Shown here piece after piece: positions 21,481-34,750 of a DNA stretch of 64,000 nt (positions within the stretch are counted from its first letter, which is position 1; the number at the start of each line of letters is the position of its first letter). The DNA lies in assembly GCA_025738555.1 (NCBI GenBank), contig JAOVFP010000009.1, positions 310,001-374,000 on the forward strand. Reading direction: 5' to 3'. A model generated the notes under the pieces. It ran no database searches. It had not been told where the DNA came from and was given only the letters and a program-made list of their open reading frames with translations. The translations under genes were made by a program, and so were the position numbers. Source of the stretch: Cyathus striatus (lineage: Eukaryota > Basidiomycota > Agaricomycetes > Agaricales > Nidulariaceae).

Positions 21481-22578
21481 ATGCCGGACGCGTTGATCAA
21501 CACAGATCTCCCTGGATTGACCTTGATCTCAAAGGGAAAGGTCCGCGACATCTATTCGACATCTTCCCCGGGCCATTTGTTGTTCGTCGCCACTGACCGA
21601 ATATCTGCATACGATGTTATCCTGAAAAATGTAAGCCGCATCTTTTATGATGGCGAGAGGCGCCTGATTGGTTCGTGTAGGGTATACCAGACAAGGGAAA
21701 GCTCTTGACCAAGATATCTTTATTTTGGTTTCATCAGCTGAAAGATATCATTCCCAACCATTTTGTGACTGCAGATGTTGACGAGATGCCCGAAGAGGTT
21801 AGGAAATACAAGGATATGCTGGATGGTCGCACTATGTTGGTGAGGAAAGCGGAGGTAGTTCCGTTAGAAGCAATTGTGCGAGGATATCTCACAGGTACTT
21901 TTTACTTTTATATGTTAAATCACGAATGCATAAGCTTTTTGCAGGATCTGCATGGGCAGAGTATAAGAAATCTGGAACGGTACATGGCATTCCTCTTCCT
22001 GAAGGCCTTAAGGAATCAGAGAAACTCCCAACGCCACTGTTTACCCCGTCGACTAAAGCAGAGCAAGGAGCACACGACGAAAATATATCTCCAGAACAAG
22101 GTAAGCCTCTACGCGCTTTCACGATTTACGTGCTAACGTGCTAACACGTTAAACATATGCAGCTGCGAAGATAGTTGGTGCAGAGCTGCTCGAAAAGGTT
22201 TCCTCCACCGCCGTGAAGTTATATACCTCTGCAGCTGACTACGCGCGCGAGCGCGGTGTTATCCTTGCCGATACCAAATTCGAGTTTGGCTTAGTGCCTT
22301 CCAAGGATGACCCATCGAAAAAGGAATTTATTCTAGTCGATGAGTTGCTTACTCCTGATTCGTCCAGGTATTGGCCTCTCAAGGAGTACGCTGCAGGGAA
22401 GTCCCAGCCTAGCTTCGATAAGCAGTACCTGCGCGATTGGCTTGTGTCTGCTGGGTTTAAGAAGGGCTTGGAGAGTGGTCCTCCAGGAAAGGAAGGCCAG
22501 GGCTGGGTGATTGAAGAAAATGTGGTCGAGGAAACTAGAAAGAAATATACGGAGGCTGTGGACCTCTTAACAAGCTAG
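21481..22578 (+). CDS. ADE1: SAICAR synthetase (phosphoribosylaminoimidazole-succinocarboxamide synthase)
   Basis: Four exons (21481-21630, 21681-21894, 21945-22100, 22163-22578) give 311 aa, matching yeast Ade1 in size. The enzyme joins aspartate to CAIR with ATP in purine synthesis. Visible motifs are GKVRDIY and DRISAYDV near the N-terminus, [21 protein letters not shown] for nucleotide and substrate binding, ADTKFEFG, and [13 protein letters not shown]. The ATG at 21481 is chosen because homologues begin shortly before [15 protein letters not shown]; an in-frame ATG at 21409 would add 24 atypical residues. All splice joins are clean. It converges with the DEAH helicase, whose stop lies 236 bp downstream. 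Confidence 0.97.
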
Positions 22579-22813
22579 AAAGAACACATTTCCGATTGTA
22601 TAACAATTATTGATTATTCTAAATGAGTAAGGTTCTATTCTATTTAGCTCGGATGAACTAGCAGAATATTCGCGCACTGGATGACATGAAAACAGCTGGT
22701 TTTTCGACGTACTGTACTGGTGGTTAGGAATAGCATTAATATAGATAAAAATTATCCACGTGTGATCCATAATGTCAATGATAGAGGTAGGGGCAAGAAA
22801 CACCCATATTCAG

Positions 22814-25509
22814 TCAAGCATTCCGTTTACTGAGAGCGTCGTGCTTGATGAAGAAGCTTTTGGGTATGGCGGATACACCGCGGGCATAAATTTGATTAGT
22901 ATAGACCTTAGACAACATCAGTCTCTGGCAAACGCTGAAAGAGCCATGAACAGCTTACCACTTCGTCGTAAATGATAGCTGGTATCTTTTTGTCGCAGAG
23001 CACTGAGCCAGGATGGATTTTGATGACCTACAACGTTCAATGAATAACATGCACGCGAGTGTACGAATAATACGTACTGATTGCCCCATAGTCTGCTTAT
23101 ACGATCCATCAGGCTGAAGCAAAGCTGAATTCATCGTCAATCCGAACCCAAGACTCCTCACAACAGGTTCTTCGTTCTCCCCACAGCTGACCTTTGAATC
23201 TATCCCCAACCGCCCACAGACCTGCTGCAGTTGCTCTCTAATATCTCTCGCCTCCAACAATGCACGTTCATTCAAGAAATGCTTCCGACACCAATCTCGC
23301 CTGGTGTTTTTGTTCTCTGTCGCAGCGATCTCCTGGTACGCACGGACTGTGTTGAGGATTGTCATGTGGTCCCCTGAGGGGTGCCGGAACTTTTGTCGTG
23401 CGGAGGCTATGGAGGAGCGCTCGGTTGAGAGGTCGAGGAAAAGTTTGGAAGAGGCGCTGAGAATGGAGATGATGGATAGGATTTCGGATGTGCAGCCTAG
23501 TTCGACGGATGCGAGCACTGTACGGGCGTGTGTTGGTTCGAGGGGGAATGAGGCCATTTGTTTGCCTAATGGTGTGAGCTTGGCTTTATCGTCGATTGCT
23601 TTGAGCAGCCAGAGGATTTTGAGGGCGGACATGACTGGAATTTTGTTAGGGCGGAAGTAGGGTAGGAAAAAGAGACTTACTGGAGTCTTGGTCGGGTTTG
23701 TCCATTAAATCGAGATCTTCAAGATCTTGACCGAGACATTTTAGTTGGAGCATGCTGGATGTTAGGCTGACACGCATTATTTCGGGCTCGGCTGATAGTT
23801 CCATGTTGTTGAATGCGTCTTCGGTGTAGAGGCGGAAGCAGACACCCATTCCCTGTTTTTTTTTTGTATGAAAGAAATGTATGAAGAGAGGAGGGGAGAA
23901 GTCAAACCTCGCGACCTGCACGACCTGCTCGTTGCATGGCTGATGATTTTGTGATATCTTTAGTTAGTAGGGTATCGAATCCTACAGTTAAGGTTAGACC
24001 ATTCATACGCGGGAGAATGGAAACAAAAGTCTACCTCCTCCACTATCCTTCGCCAAATACCTCTTTTCCTTGCACTTGCCTGTATCAATGACATACTTGA
24101 CGCCAGGAATAGTAATGGATGTCTCAGCAATATTCGTCGCGAGGATGCATTTTCGCATGTCTTTTGGTGTGGGGGAGAACGCCTTTGCATTTTTTCCGGG
24201 TGCCTGTGCCGCATACATGGCGCAGATGAAGACACCTTGAGCAGATTGGGGAAGGCGATTAGCATAAAGCTCTATGGACTTTTCAAGAGACTCGATATCT
24301 TCTTGGCCCGGTAAGAAGATGAGGACGTCCCCTGGAGGTTGGTCGGTGTGGATTTGGAAGAAGGTGCGCATGGCAGAGTCGACGTAGTCTGGTTGGGGCT
24401 CGACTGAGTGGTATATTTTGACTGGATGCTGACGACCTTTGATATAGAGGATTTTTGCGCTGCGTGTTATTAAAATCGAGAATCATCGGAAGTGAAGTGC
24501 ATTTACATACTTGTCGAAGAATTTACTGAATTTCTCAGCATCGAGGGTGGCGCTCATAACTACAATTTTTAATGGATTGGATTTTCCCTTCCCTTTTCCC
24601 TGTTCCCCGCCCACGTTCCTCTGTTTCTGGATCTTCTTCAGATTCGCCATTAGCAAATCCGTGCGCAGAGTACGTTCATGGGCTTCGTCGACAATAACGA
24701 CGCTGTACTTACTCAACAGCGGGTCGGAGAGGAGCTCACGGACGATCATACCGTCAGTCATGTACTTGATCCGCGTGTCGTTGGAGGACTTTTCGTCGAA
24801 TCGGACGGAGTAACCTACGAGATGACCAAGAGGGCTGTTTTGCTCAGTTGAGACGCGAGAGGCGAGGGAGGTGGCTGCAACTTTGCGCGGTTGGGTTACG
24901 GCGATCGTGCCGGTCTCTGCGAGACCGTGCTCCAGGAGATATTGGGGAACCTCTGAGGTGGGATTATGTGAGAGGTGGGCATGGAGACGGGGACGGGGAC
25001 GTACGTGTTGTTTTGCCAGAGCCTGTCTCGCCTAGGAGGACTGTTACGTCGTTTGCACGAATTTCATCCATGAGCGCATCTCGTCCTGATAATCTGTTGG
25101 TTACGGCACGATCTCCCCAAGTAAATCAAATACCTTGAGCGATTGGAAGTTGTTTCCTCTGTTCCAGCAGCGCAGCAGCTTTAGCAGAATGTGTACTCGG
25201 CCCCGCGCCGTTTAATGCCCTTCTCTTATGCGTCTTTCCCTCATCTACGTTGGGGTTGTGACCATTGGGTAGGTCGGGCGAGGAGCTAGTTTCTGAGGAG
25301 TGAGAAGGCCTCGGCCTCTTGTGTTTTCTCGAAGTATCGTGACCATTGAGCATGGCGTTCTTCCTCTTGAGAGACTTCTTAGAGAGAGAGTCGTCGTCGT
25401 CGTCTCCCACGTCGACCCAAGGTATAGGCTTATTTCCGAGGTGAATTTTATGGTTGGACTTGCTGTTGACGGGCATGAGCCGGATGCCTTTCTTCACGGC
25501 GGCAGGCAT
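22814..25509 (-). CDS. DEAH-box ATP-dependent RNA helicase (DHX33/Dhr2-like)
   Basis: The minus-strand gene begins at 25509 with a basic, disordered N-terminus rich in K/R/S (KHKRPRPSHSSETSSSPD). Spliced exons then show the helicase motifs in order: GETGSGKTT (I), TQPRKVAATSLASRV (Ia), DEAH in VVIVDEAHERTLRTDLL (II), MSATLDAEKFS (III), VLIFLPGQEDI (IV), TNIAETSITI (V) and QRAGRAGRE (VI). The winged-helix/ratchet domain follows (SALKILWLLKAIDD) and the OB-fold region ends with VIKIHPGSVL and SFFIKHDALSKRNA. The length, near 740 aa, and basic N-terminus fit the nucleolar Dhr2/DHX33 branch, involved in rRNA processing, rather than the longer splicing helicases; that placement is inference. Motif II lies near 24690 and motif VI near 23920. 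No frame breaks were found. Confidence 0.94.
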
Positions 25510-25815
25510 TTTTGGTAGAAATTAAATTAGCAGGACTGAGGGTATTCTTTGTGGCCTTGTGTATGATTAATTCCTAGAGAAGAGAGCAGGATCTAGAGGA
25601 GAGACGGGGGCAAGAGCGAGATCAAGGCAGGTGGCCCGGCCGGGTTTTCAGAGATTGAGTTAAGCGCGAAAAAAAGCAAGCGCCCGTTTGTGACGGTAAC
25701 AGGTGACATGTGACAGTTCAATTATGGCATCGCGTCGCGCACATTTCATTTTGGACTGGATTCCGCTGTCTGGCTCGTTCCTCGTTCGACGCTCTCTTCA
25801 TCGTCCCACCAGCCC
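25510..25815. promoter_or_regulatory. Shared bidirectional promoter region
   Basis: This 306-bp interval separates the start codons of the divergent DEAH helicase and SCC2 genes and must hold both core promoters. No clear TATA box is visible, as is usual for constitutive fungal genes. Confidence 0.6.
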
Positions 25816-28800
25816 ATGGATGGCAACAGCTGGTACGCACCCAGCGGTGGCCATGGTCACTATGGAAATGGCCCACCACACACCAACCACTCCCCCGAGC
25901 CAAATCCCGCGGGTCTCACTGGCGCTGCTGCTGATTCCGTGCAAGATGCTCAGAGGCTGTTAGCCGTTTATCCTATGGCATCTGCCACCCCTACGCATCA
26001 TGGTAACATATCGCCCACTCTATATATTTCTATCGTCCATGCTAAATATCTCTAGTTTCACGTCATATCAGCACCATGACGATTACCGCCGCTCCCCCTA
26101 CCTTTGCCCAGCCATCCTATTACGCTGCACACCCCAATTCGTATCACCGCGGCAACCCCCCTCCCCCGTATTCTGAATACGATCAGCAGATATCATACTT
26201 GGGATCAGCTCAGGTTCCGAACGATAGAGGGTATTGGGAGAACACGCGCAACGACGCAGTGAGAATGTTAAATGAACAGCAGACACAGTACGTTATTCGC
26301 TATATGCATATATGCAGGTCTAATTATGAATTTGTACAGAGGCTCATATTCGTATCCGCCGATGGAACCATGGACTCCAGCGCCTACCCAATCCACATAC
26401 CAGACCACACCATTTGCTCAATCGATTTTTCAGCGCACAGCCCCTAGCTCTGCATATCCCACACCTCCTCCTCCTGGTATAATGAGCTCGTCTTCTTCCC
26501 TTGCATATGCTCTTGGTGGCGGCCCATCTCAACGCCCTCAGTCTCGCACCCATTCTCAGCCATCCCAGCCCAACACCCCATATCCCCAAGCTCAGCCTCA
26601 ATCCCACACTCAACAATTCCAGCGTAGGCCCCCCCAACAGCAACAGCACAATCAACAGCAACAGCAGCACCATCATCAAGCACTCCCACCTCAGACCCAT
26701 CCACAATCCCAATATCCATCTCAACAGCAACGTGTATATCATCCTGAGGAATCGCCTGCTTTTTCGAGTCATTCATTGAGAGAAAGACTCGCGAGATAAA
26801 TGTTGCTCCCTTTCCGACTCCCTCCTCAGTACCCATTCGCTCTATTCTCCCATCTACTTCGCCCCCTATCCCCCCACATTCTATTGTTACTTCGACTACA
26901 CCCCATTCCCCGTATCTAGCAGTAAGACAGCGCCCATTCACCCCTTCCCCCAAAAAGACTTCTCAGCCTGATGAAAGTCCCGATCCGCTTGCTCTCAAGT
27001 CTGGGTCATCGATATACACTACTCCGTCGTCAAAGAAGCGCAAACCAGTGGTTGAGATTCAGTCCCCGTCCTCCAAGCGGTTCCAGTCGATGAAGAACCT
27101 GCAGTCGATGCCTCAGGCCTCTGTTCAGCCGACGAAGAAAGCACAGTCATTGACGCCACATAGTTCTCTTGCCTCCATTCCACCCCCCAGTTCTAGTTCT
27201 AGCTCATCCAGCTCACAATCTCAGCTTTCTCCTGTAAAGGCGCCATCCCAGACACCTCCAAATGGAAGTCCGACACCGAAGAAGATGAATTTTGCATATG
27301 TGCAGATCCCCGTCAAGCCGTGGTCGACCCCGAAAACGCCTGTGATGACGGAGAAGCAGAGGGGAAAGATGAGGGATAGAATGGACGACACGCCAGATGA
27401 GTTAGGAGGGTATTACATTTCGGAGGACGACAGTCCCGTTAAGAGGAGCTTGTTCGATAGCGGGGTTAAGACTAGTGCGAGGAGGACTGGGGAGAGGGAT
27501 GATAGAGGTTTGTATTGTGTTCGCCTTTGTTGTGTGTATGTGCTAATGCCCTTGACCTAACAGCGCCATTGGAGAAATTGACAGCCCTTATTGAAGATAT
27601 CTTCGAAGCAGAGGATTCGCTTCCTAACGATGTGGATCCTTCCGAGTTACCGGATATATTCTCCCATCTTACGACGGACTGTTCGAGGCCGCTAATAAGC
27701 CCTCTTATTGTACGCAAGCTGACGAAATATATAGGCCAAGTGGCAAGACCGACCAAACGGATGAGGCAGGCTGTTGGTGGTGTTAACGGTACACCTAGGG
27801 CAAAGGGTCGGATGGCAGAAGTGGATGTGACGATGCTGGGGAGGTTGGTGAAGTTGCTGGAGAGGTGCGTGAAGGCTGGGGAGGATGTTGATCCGTTTGA
27901 ATGGAAGGGCGGGGCTGTGAAGAGTTCCAGTGTGTCCCCCAAGAAAAAGAGTATTGCTGCGAAGAAGGGGAAGAATGAGAATAGGTCGAAGTCGGTTACG
28001 CCTAAAGGAGATGAGGAGGAAGGTGGTGCGGATATAGATGAAGTGCCAACTGTGGAAGAGAAGAGGGAGATTACGGAGGCTATTTTGGAGAAAGTTGGGA
28101 GATGTTTGGAGGTTGCAAGGGATAGCATTTTTGCGGCTGATTGTTGCATTGCGCTTCTTGGGAGTGATAGGTTGCCTAAGCAGGTTGGTCTTTTCTGATA
28201 TTTTGAGATCTGTGTATGTTAATGGGTGTTTTTAGTTGTATTCCGAGGAGTTGATCACGTCGTGTCTCAGCACGATCAAGAACCAGCTCACCAAGATTAT
28301 ATATCCCTTCGTTGAGGGTTCTGTAGAGACCAGCTCCAGCCTTCAGTCGAGCAACCCGCTACTACATCATGTAGTCAAAGGGAACACTACATCTTCCCAA
28401 TCGCATCGCAGGCAACTCAGCGAGACTTTCCAGGCACTGTCCTCTGTGCTGCCCAGGATAAACCAGCTAGTAAACGCGGAAAGTGTGGCTATGAGCGACT
28501 CCATCATTATTCAGGCTGTGTATATTGCTATTGGGCCATTTTTTGTTGTTGACACTGGTGGAGAGGAGAAGGGAAAGAAAGATAAAGAGAAGGAGAGTGT
28601 TGTGCTCCGGACTCTTGGGAAGAGTGCGATGAGAGGTTTGAGGTTGGATGCGCTTTCATTGATGAGGAGTGTGAGTTTACACTGCTTTTGAGAAGAAAGA
28701 GTGAGGTGCTGACAAGGTTTTTGGACTAGATTTTTGCGAACCATGAAGATCAGAGGTCGTGGATTATTGAGGAGATTTTGAGTTCGTTGATCAAGCTGTC

Positions 28801-31800
28801 TGATACAAAGCAGAAGGCGGGTCAGTTTAGGTAGGGTTTCCGCGGTAGTATTTTTTTTTGAGCTTCCATGATGACTGATGATGTTTTCCAGACTCCGTGA
28901 CGGCCGATCTATCAGGACAGTTTCTGCGCTCTTGTTGCAGCTTGTTCAGACGTCAGCGCATGATGTGCGGCTTGAGGCGCGGCAGATTGAGAAGGCAAGG
29001 CAGAATAAGTTTGCGTTGAAGCGGCAGGAGAGTATGTCTGAGAGTCAGGTATTAACAGCTGAGCCTGAGCCATTTCTTGATGAGTATGATCATCAGGTAC
29101 GTTATGGTCGCTTCTAGGTGGTTTGGGGTGATAATTGACGAAGGGGTTTAAAAGGAAATTCGATTATATGCTGGCGGATTGGAATCGGCCACCAAAGCTG
29201 CAAAGACCATCATTCTATTCCTCACGCAGAGGTCTGGTAAAGGAAAAGCTACGAAAAACTCGAACGAGGCAGAGTATCGTGCGATATTTGATAATCTCAT
29301 TGACGATCTACTTGCCGTGCTTCATTGGCCTGAGTGGCCTGCTGCAGGTCTCCTGCTCAATATCGCGTCGAAGTTTATGGTTTCTTCGCTTGACGATGTG
29401 AAGTCGTCCAGTCAGACTGATTCCAATGCGGCAAGGACGATTGCACTTGATCATCTTGGTGTTATTGCTGCAAGGATTCGGTCGAGCATGTTGAAAGTCC
29501 AGCAGAATAGTGCCGAATCGGGACCAAAGTATAAAGGGCTTAAACCGCTGGATGAAATTGTGTCGCACATCGAAGTTAAGGGGCTTGATAAGTTGCTGGG
29601 GGTGCATAGGGATGTGGCTGCGCATTTGTGCAAGCGGTCTTCTGAAGATCAGGCTTATGATGTATGTAGTATCTTCTTAGCTTCTTCATTTGAGATTGAT
29701 AATCGTGTGTAGAGTGCTAGGGAGCTGACGGCTGCGACATTGGGCCTGGAGCTTGCTACTGCATTAAAACAGGTCAATGTTTGGGTTGACGACCCTGATG
29801 CCGATGATGACTTGAATATCAAGGACCAGAAGCAATTGCTGGCATTTGCGCAGAAGCTTAAGGTTGCGTTGCGTGAGGTCTGGAAGGACCCTTCGAGTGA
29901 TGTATTTGACATAGGGTACGTGATGATTTTATTGCTAACGATTATAGGTGTTAATTATGGTATTAGTTCTGACGAAGAAGTGCTTCGTATTGATCGATTA
30001 GCCGAAGAGATAGGAGCTATCCAAAGTCTACGCAATTCGTTCCATCCAATTCTTAGCATCATACTGTCAGCTCTGGATGCACCCGCCATTTTCATGCGTA
30101 CAAAAGCGCTTCGTGCCCTCGGTCAAATTGTGACTAGCGATGCTACGATCCTTTCTATGGTATGTTCACACAAATCACATCTACACAATGACTGATGCGG
30201 TCATCAGCCCAATGTGCGTCGCGGTATTGAAAGTCATTTGTTGGATAGCTCCCCTGCTGTGCGTGATGCGGCGGTTGAGTTGATCGGCAAATACATGATT
30301 GATTCGCCTGAAGTGGCGGGCGACTATTATCAGAAGATCGCTGACAGAATGGCAGATACTGGACTTAGCGTCCGGAAACGCGTTATCAAACTTTTTAAGT
30401 CGTTCTATGGAGTTGCCGAAGATAATCACCGTCGTATTGATATTGCTACACGGATGGTTCTTCGTATGCTCGATGAAGACGATACCGTGAAAGAATTGGC
30501 CATGAAGACACTCGAGGAGCTTTGGTTCGTTACCACACCTCCACCGTCTGGTGTGAAGCCTAGGTCAGGGTCGGGCATTTCAAATCCACACGACAAGAGT
30601 GTTTTGCAAGCTAAAGTTGGCGTAATCATGGGGACCGCTGCGAACTTCAAGGACAGGCAGTCCCCTCTGGAGAGTGTCTTGCATAAGATCATGGCTGAGA
30701 AGAGTGGTGCAGAGGCCAATTCGTTGCACGTACAGTATGCTGAAATATGCGGAGTCTTGATAGACGGGCTTGTAGACGCTTCGGACCTTCCAGGTTTTGT
30801 AGGTGTTCGGTTTTATATATATCATAGTATGCTCATTGTTATTAGACTGTAATCAACTGCATTAGGACGATTTATCTTCTGACATCCGCGTATCCGGCAA
30901 TTCTGTCAGGTATCAATGCAACCACTCTGCTGCCTTACCTCGGGAATGCATCCACTGTGAGCTACTACTTTGTGGCATCTTCTGGCATTGCTTAATTTTT
31001 CTTTGCAGAACGAGGAGATCGCTACCTCTGATTATCTGTTGAAGATATTCCGAGTTACTATTCCGCATATGCCCAAGACCGCTGCTAAGTTTGGTCAAGA
31101 GTTGCAAAAGGTTCTCCAGCCCATGATCATCAAACCTGCTGGCGGAGGTGGAGCTCATGTATGTACTACTATTATTACCTACCACCATAGACTGACCTTT
31201 CTTTAGCTTCTACCGGAAGCTGTGGGCTGTATGTGTATCGTGGTGCAGCATTTAACCCACGAATTCTTGCTCCTCGTCAACTTGGTCAAGTCGTGCAACA
31301 GTTCGTTCACCCCTTTCCGTTATATACAAATTACTGATGTGACGAATAGCTCGCATTCAACAATATATCAAGCGACCAGCGTCCCAGCCAGTCGCACAAA
31401 ATGACATGAAAGTTTTACTTTTGCTTATTTTCATCGTTTCGCTGCTTGGTGAAAATTGTGATTTTGAAAAGTTGCGGCAGGAAAACTCTAGTTAGTTTTT
31501 ACGCTTATGTAGGTTGATGTGTACTCATATTTCGCCTGTTCGGAAGAAGTCGCGCCTGACATCGACAGTATCTCTCGAGTGAGTAGTGTTCGCTTTCGTT
31601 GTGAAGATCTGTACTGATTCTTATACCCAGGGCCCCATTGTAGAATATATATACGACACCCTTCTCAAGTTGTATAACAAGTACGACAACACTTCTCTCC
31701 GTGGTCGAGTTCTACAGTGCCTCGGCTTCCTCTTTCGTGCTCAGCCGACGCTGATGACTAAAGATGAATCAGCCAAAATTATGGACGCCATCTTCGAAGC

Positions 31801-33346
31801 CCCAGAGGAAGATGGCCGCGGTAAATTATTGAAGATTGTGCAAGATTTCTTGGTGTCAGAGGCAACGAAGCATTCTGAAAAGGAAAAAGGTTGGTACTAT
31901 TATCCTCTTTTCTGCTGGCACGCTAATGTTGGACAACAGAGAGCAGCAAAGGAAAGGGGAAACCGGCAGAAATCAATATGGAAGAGCTTGTTGGTAATAC
32001 AGATGGATTTGCGGATTCAGGGTAAGTAGATAAATGGTCAAACTACGGGGGACAATATTCATTGGCTTCTAGTGTCAGTTCAGCAATTGTTCAACGTTAT
32101 CTTGGGCCAATTCTGGATGCCGCCTTATCGCAGAATATGCAAATACAAACGATCGCAATTGATGTTCTGAGCTTCACCGTCAAGCAGGGCCTTGCTCATC
32201 CACTTCAGGTATTTTACTTTTATCCTGAAACTGAGTGCTCTCTAACCTATCGCGTAGTCCTTCCCTGTTATAATCGCATTGGAAACCAGCCCTATTTCAA
32301 ATTTATGCAATAGGGCGAGCGCCCTTCACGCCATTTTGTACGGGAAACACGCTTCATTGCTGAATTCAAGATATATTATCAGTGCGCGGGCTTCCTTTAA
32401 TTACCAGAAAAAACTAACCACCGTCGTCCGTGGCTTCCGTGTCGACTCTTCTCCTGTTGCACTCCTGCAGCGGTGGTACTCTCTTGTTCGGGAGAAAAGG
32501 CCAACAAGACAAGAGTTCTTAAAGTCGCTTGTGAAGGTCTTTCAGGAAAACTCTTCTTATGAATCGACTCAGGTCTGTCCTTTTTGTGACTAGAATGAGA
32601 TGGTACTTACCGACGATAGGATGACGTTGATTTTACACGTTATATGGCAGAAAATTTTGCAACTTTCGATTATAAGACACAAGAAGAAGTATTTACTATT
32701 ATCAAATATCTTACGGCTGTGCTCTCCACAACTGGAATGCAGCTGTTGGAGATAATATCGCCGTCACATCTCCTGACACATCTCCATGGTTCCTCTCATA
32801 ACGCGGCGTCGCATCTACCAGCACAGTCGGCCGTGAGTCATACGTTATGCTTCTTGCAGTCATCACTAACGCACATTCAGAATGTAATGGATACATCACA
32901 TGATGGCGTTCCTAACAACGCTGATGCCACTCATAAAGATAAACCTGCGCTGATGCGCACATCAGTTATCATTGCAATCGTTATGTTGCTCAAAGCGCAT
33001 CTAAAAGCTTTGTATTCCTTATCAGAGGAGTGAGTAGAGTCCTTTCAACGCTGACTGCGCTTCTAAATCACTCATCCACAGCAAATGCAATAAGTTTGTC
33101 ATCGGGAAGAAGAGCGCTTTAGGTGATAAACCAGCCTTGAAGCGACATGACCATGCTATATCTTGGGAGCGACTGCCCTTCGCCACAACACCACTACTCA
33201 CGACGCAAGATGCTGGTGAACAAAAGGCTCGTGTAAGCATATCTCCTTCTCATAGTCCATGTATGCTTGTTGAACGGCTTTTCCAGTTCTTGGATATTTG
33301 GAACGAGGACGGTTTGACTGCCGAACCAGAAGATGACATGGCTTGA
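25816..33346 (+). CDS. SCC2: Cohesin loader subunit SCC2/NIPBL (Mis4)
   Basis: Many exons span about 7.5 kb and encode roughly 2,000 residues. A disordered N-terminus (Pro/Gln/Ser-rich, with poly-Gln near 26640-26680) leads to HEAT repeats. Diagnostic stretches are the segment from [20 protein letters not shown] to [20 protein letters not shown] (near 30080-30290), [20 protein letters not shown], and the C-terminal [13 protein letters not shown] and [20 protein letters not shown]. Scc2 with Scc4 loads cohesin onto chromosomes in the nucleus. The gene ends in TGA at 33344-33346 after an acidic tail. One join is doubtful: the frame changes between 26734 and 26796. Either a 47-nt intron (26734-26780) or a missing T in the T5 run at 26760-26764 (26760-26764) explains it. 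Otherwise the exons are continuous. Confidence 0.93.
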
Positions 33347-34750
33347 ATTTACGAAGATTCCGTTACAGGTTTGCACCCTCATGTTTGCTATTCACTTTTC
33401 TTTTGCTCGCGCAAGCTTGCGTGGTTGCTCCAAGTTAAACTATGTTGTTTTTGCTATTGTTGGAGCCATATGCTGTATCCTTATTATTATATGTCCCCGC
33501 TTCCATATTCTATAGTCTGTTAATTTACATTTGTTACGTACTAAAGTACTTGCTCGTCTGTTCTTGCCACGAATTAGATACCCCCATCCACTTGTGTATC
33601 ATATGACGAGCAATAAAGCACTATACATACTTCAAGCTGCTTGGAGCTCTTGGCCATTCAGTAGCACAACAGGCTTTTTTGGAATTAATAATCATTTGTC
33701 TCTGGCTTCATGTACATATGCAGCACTAGTAAAGCATTTACATGTCGATCTCAAGTCAGCCTCACTTGCCTAATTTATTCAGGAATGAATGTACTTAAGG
33801 CCATGAATGACAGCGCGCCTCCTTTCCTTTCAACCATCATTCCTTCCCCATCCAGGTAAGATTCCAGAATGATACTTGATATTCCTCCAGCCCTATTTGC
33901 CACTGACCTTTTCTCGATATAGGTAACAAGTACCAGGTTTGGGAGAGGGAAGTGTAACCAATTTTTCATTTCGGAGTAGTGCCGCTTGCGGAATGGGAGG
34001 CGGTTGGAAGGTGATGGCGCTTGCGTAGTGCACGACGTAAAGCGAGCAGAATGACCAAATCTGTGCTGTGTGCGGGACTCATGGAGAAGGACCGGCACTC
34101 TCAGAGAGCTTTGTTATCTAATTTTTTTCTTTTCCTTGCGGAGGCTTGCTGGGCTGAGTGCAGCAAGTGTGGCGGCCATGCAGCAGAACGTGGATAAAGC
34201 GGGGGAGGTTGGTGCGGGCGTCGGAAAACCGTGACCAATGGCAGGCGTCGACAACACCGACACTCTGTCGTACGTGAAGAACGGGAAGGGTGCGCACCGG
34301 GGATAGCCCGTTATGGGCTGCAAGCCGCATTGGAGGAAATCTGAGAGAAGATAGCACAAATGGGCTGCTGTGCGACGCACCATGTTAAATGGGTCTCACA
34401 TTAGCATGGTCAGTATATGATCATACATAAACAACAGGCAGTGTACGCACCCGGGGGTGTACCCTTTCTAGGCTGCGCTGAGAAAACCTTCATATTTCAA
34501 TTCTTGAGGAAAGGGCCAGGTGGTGTTGGATTGAGGTATATCAGCCGCCAGCGACACTGGGCAAACCTGTAGTGAAGAAAAACATATCAGTGTGTAGAAC
34601 AACCTCGAGGACACACCTCGATCCTGAATCCTGTATAATGAAAGTCCAGCAACCACTGACCAGAGATATACGTAAACGCACGCAGCACAAGTAAGAGTTT
34701 ATGAACAGCTTTTGATACGTAGGTTGGAGAATGAACTTACCCTGCACTAC
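33347..34750. other. Intergenic, repeat-flanked
   Basis: No supported gene. The open frames at 33531-33773 (plus) and 34114-34383 (minus) show no family signal. The distal part carries one copy of a diverged direct repeat (34398-34600). Confidence 0.45.
34398..34600. repeat. Diverged direct repeat, copy A
   Basis: Shares scattered blocks in the same order with 36995-37185: GCATGGTCAGTA, the GGCAG...CACCCGGGGGTGTACCC block, GGCTGCGCTGAG, TCTTGAGGAAAG, and AACCTGTA followed by GAAGAAAAACAT. Each copy sits just past the 3' end of a minus-strand gene. Confidence 0.65.

Noticed and set aside
33531..33773. 80-codon open frame after SCC2
   Set aside because: No motif, no splice context and typical of chance open frames.
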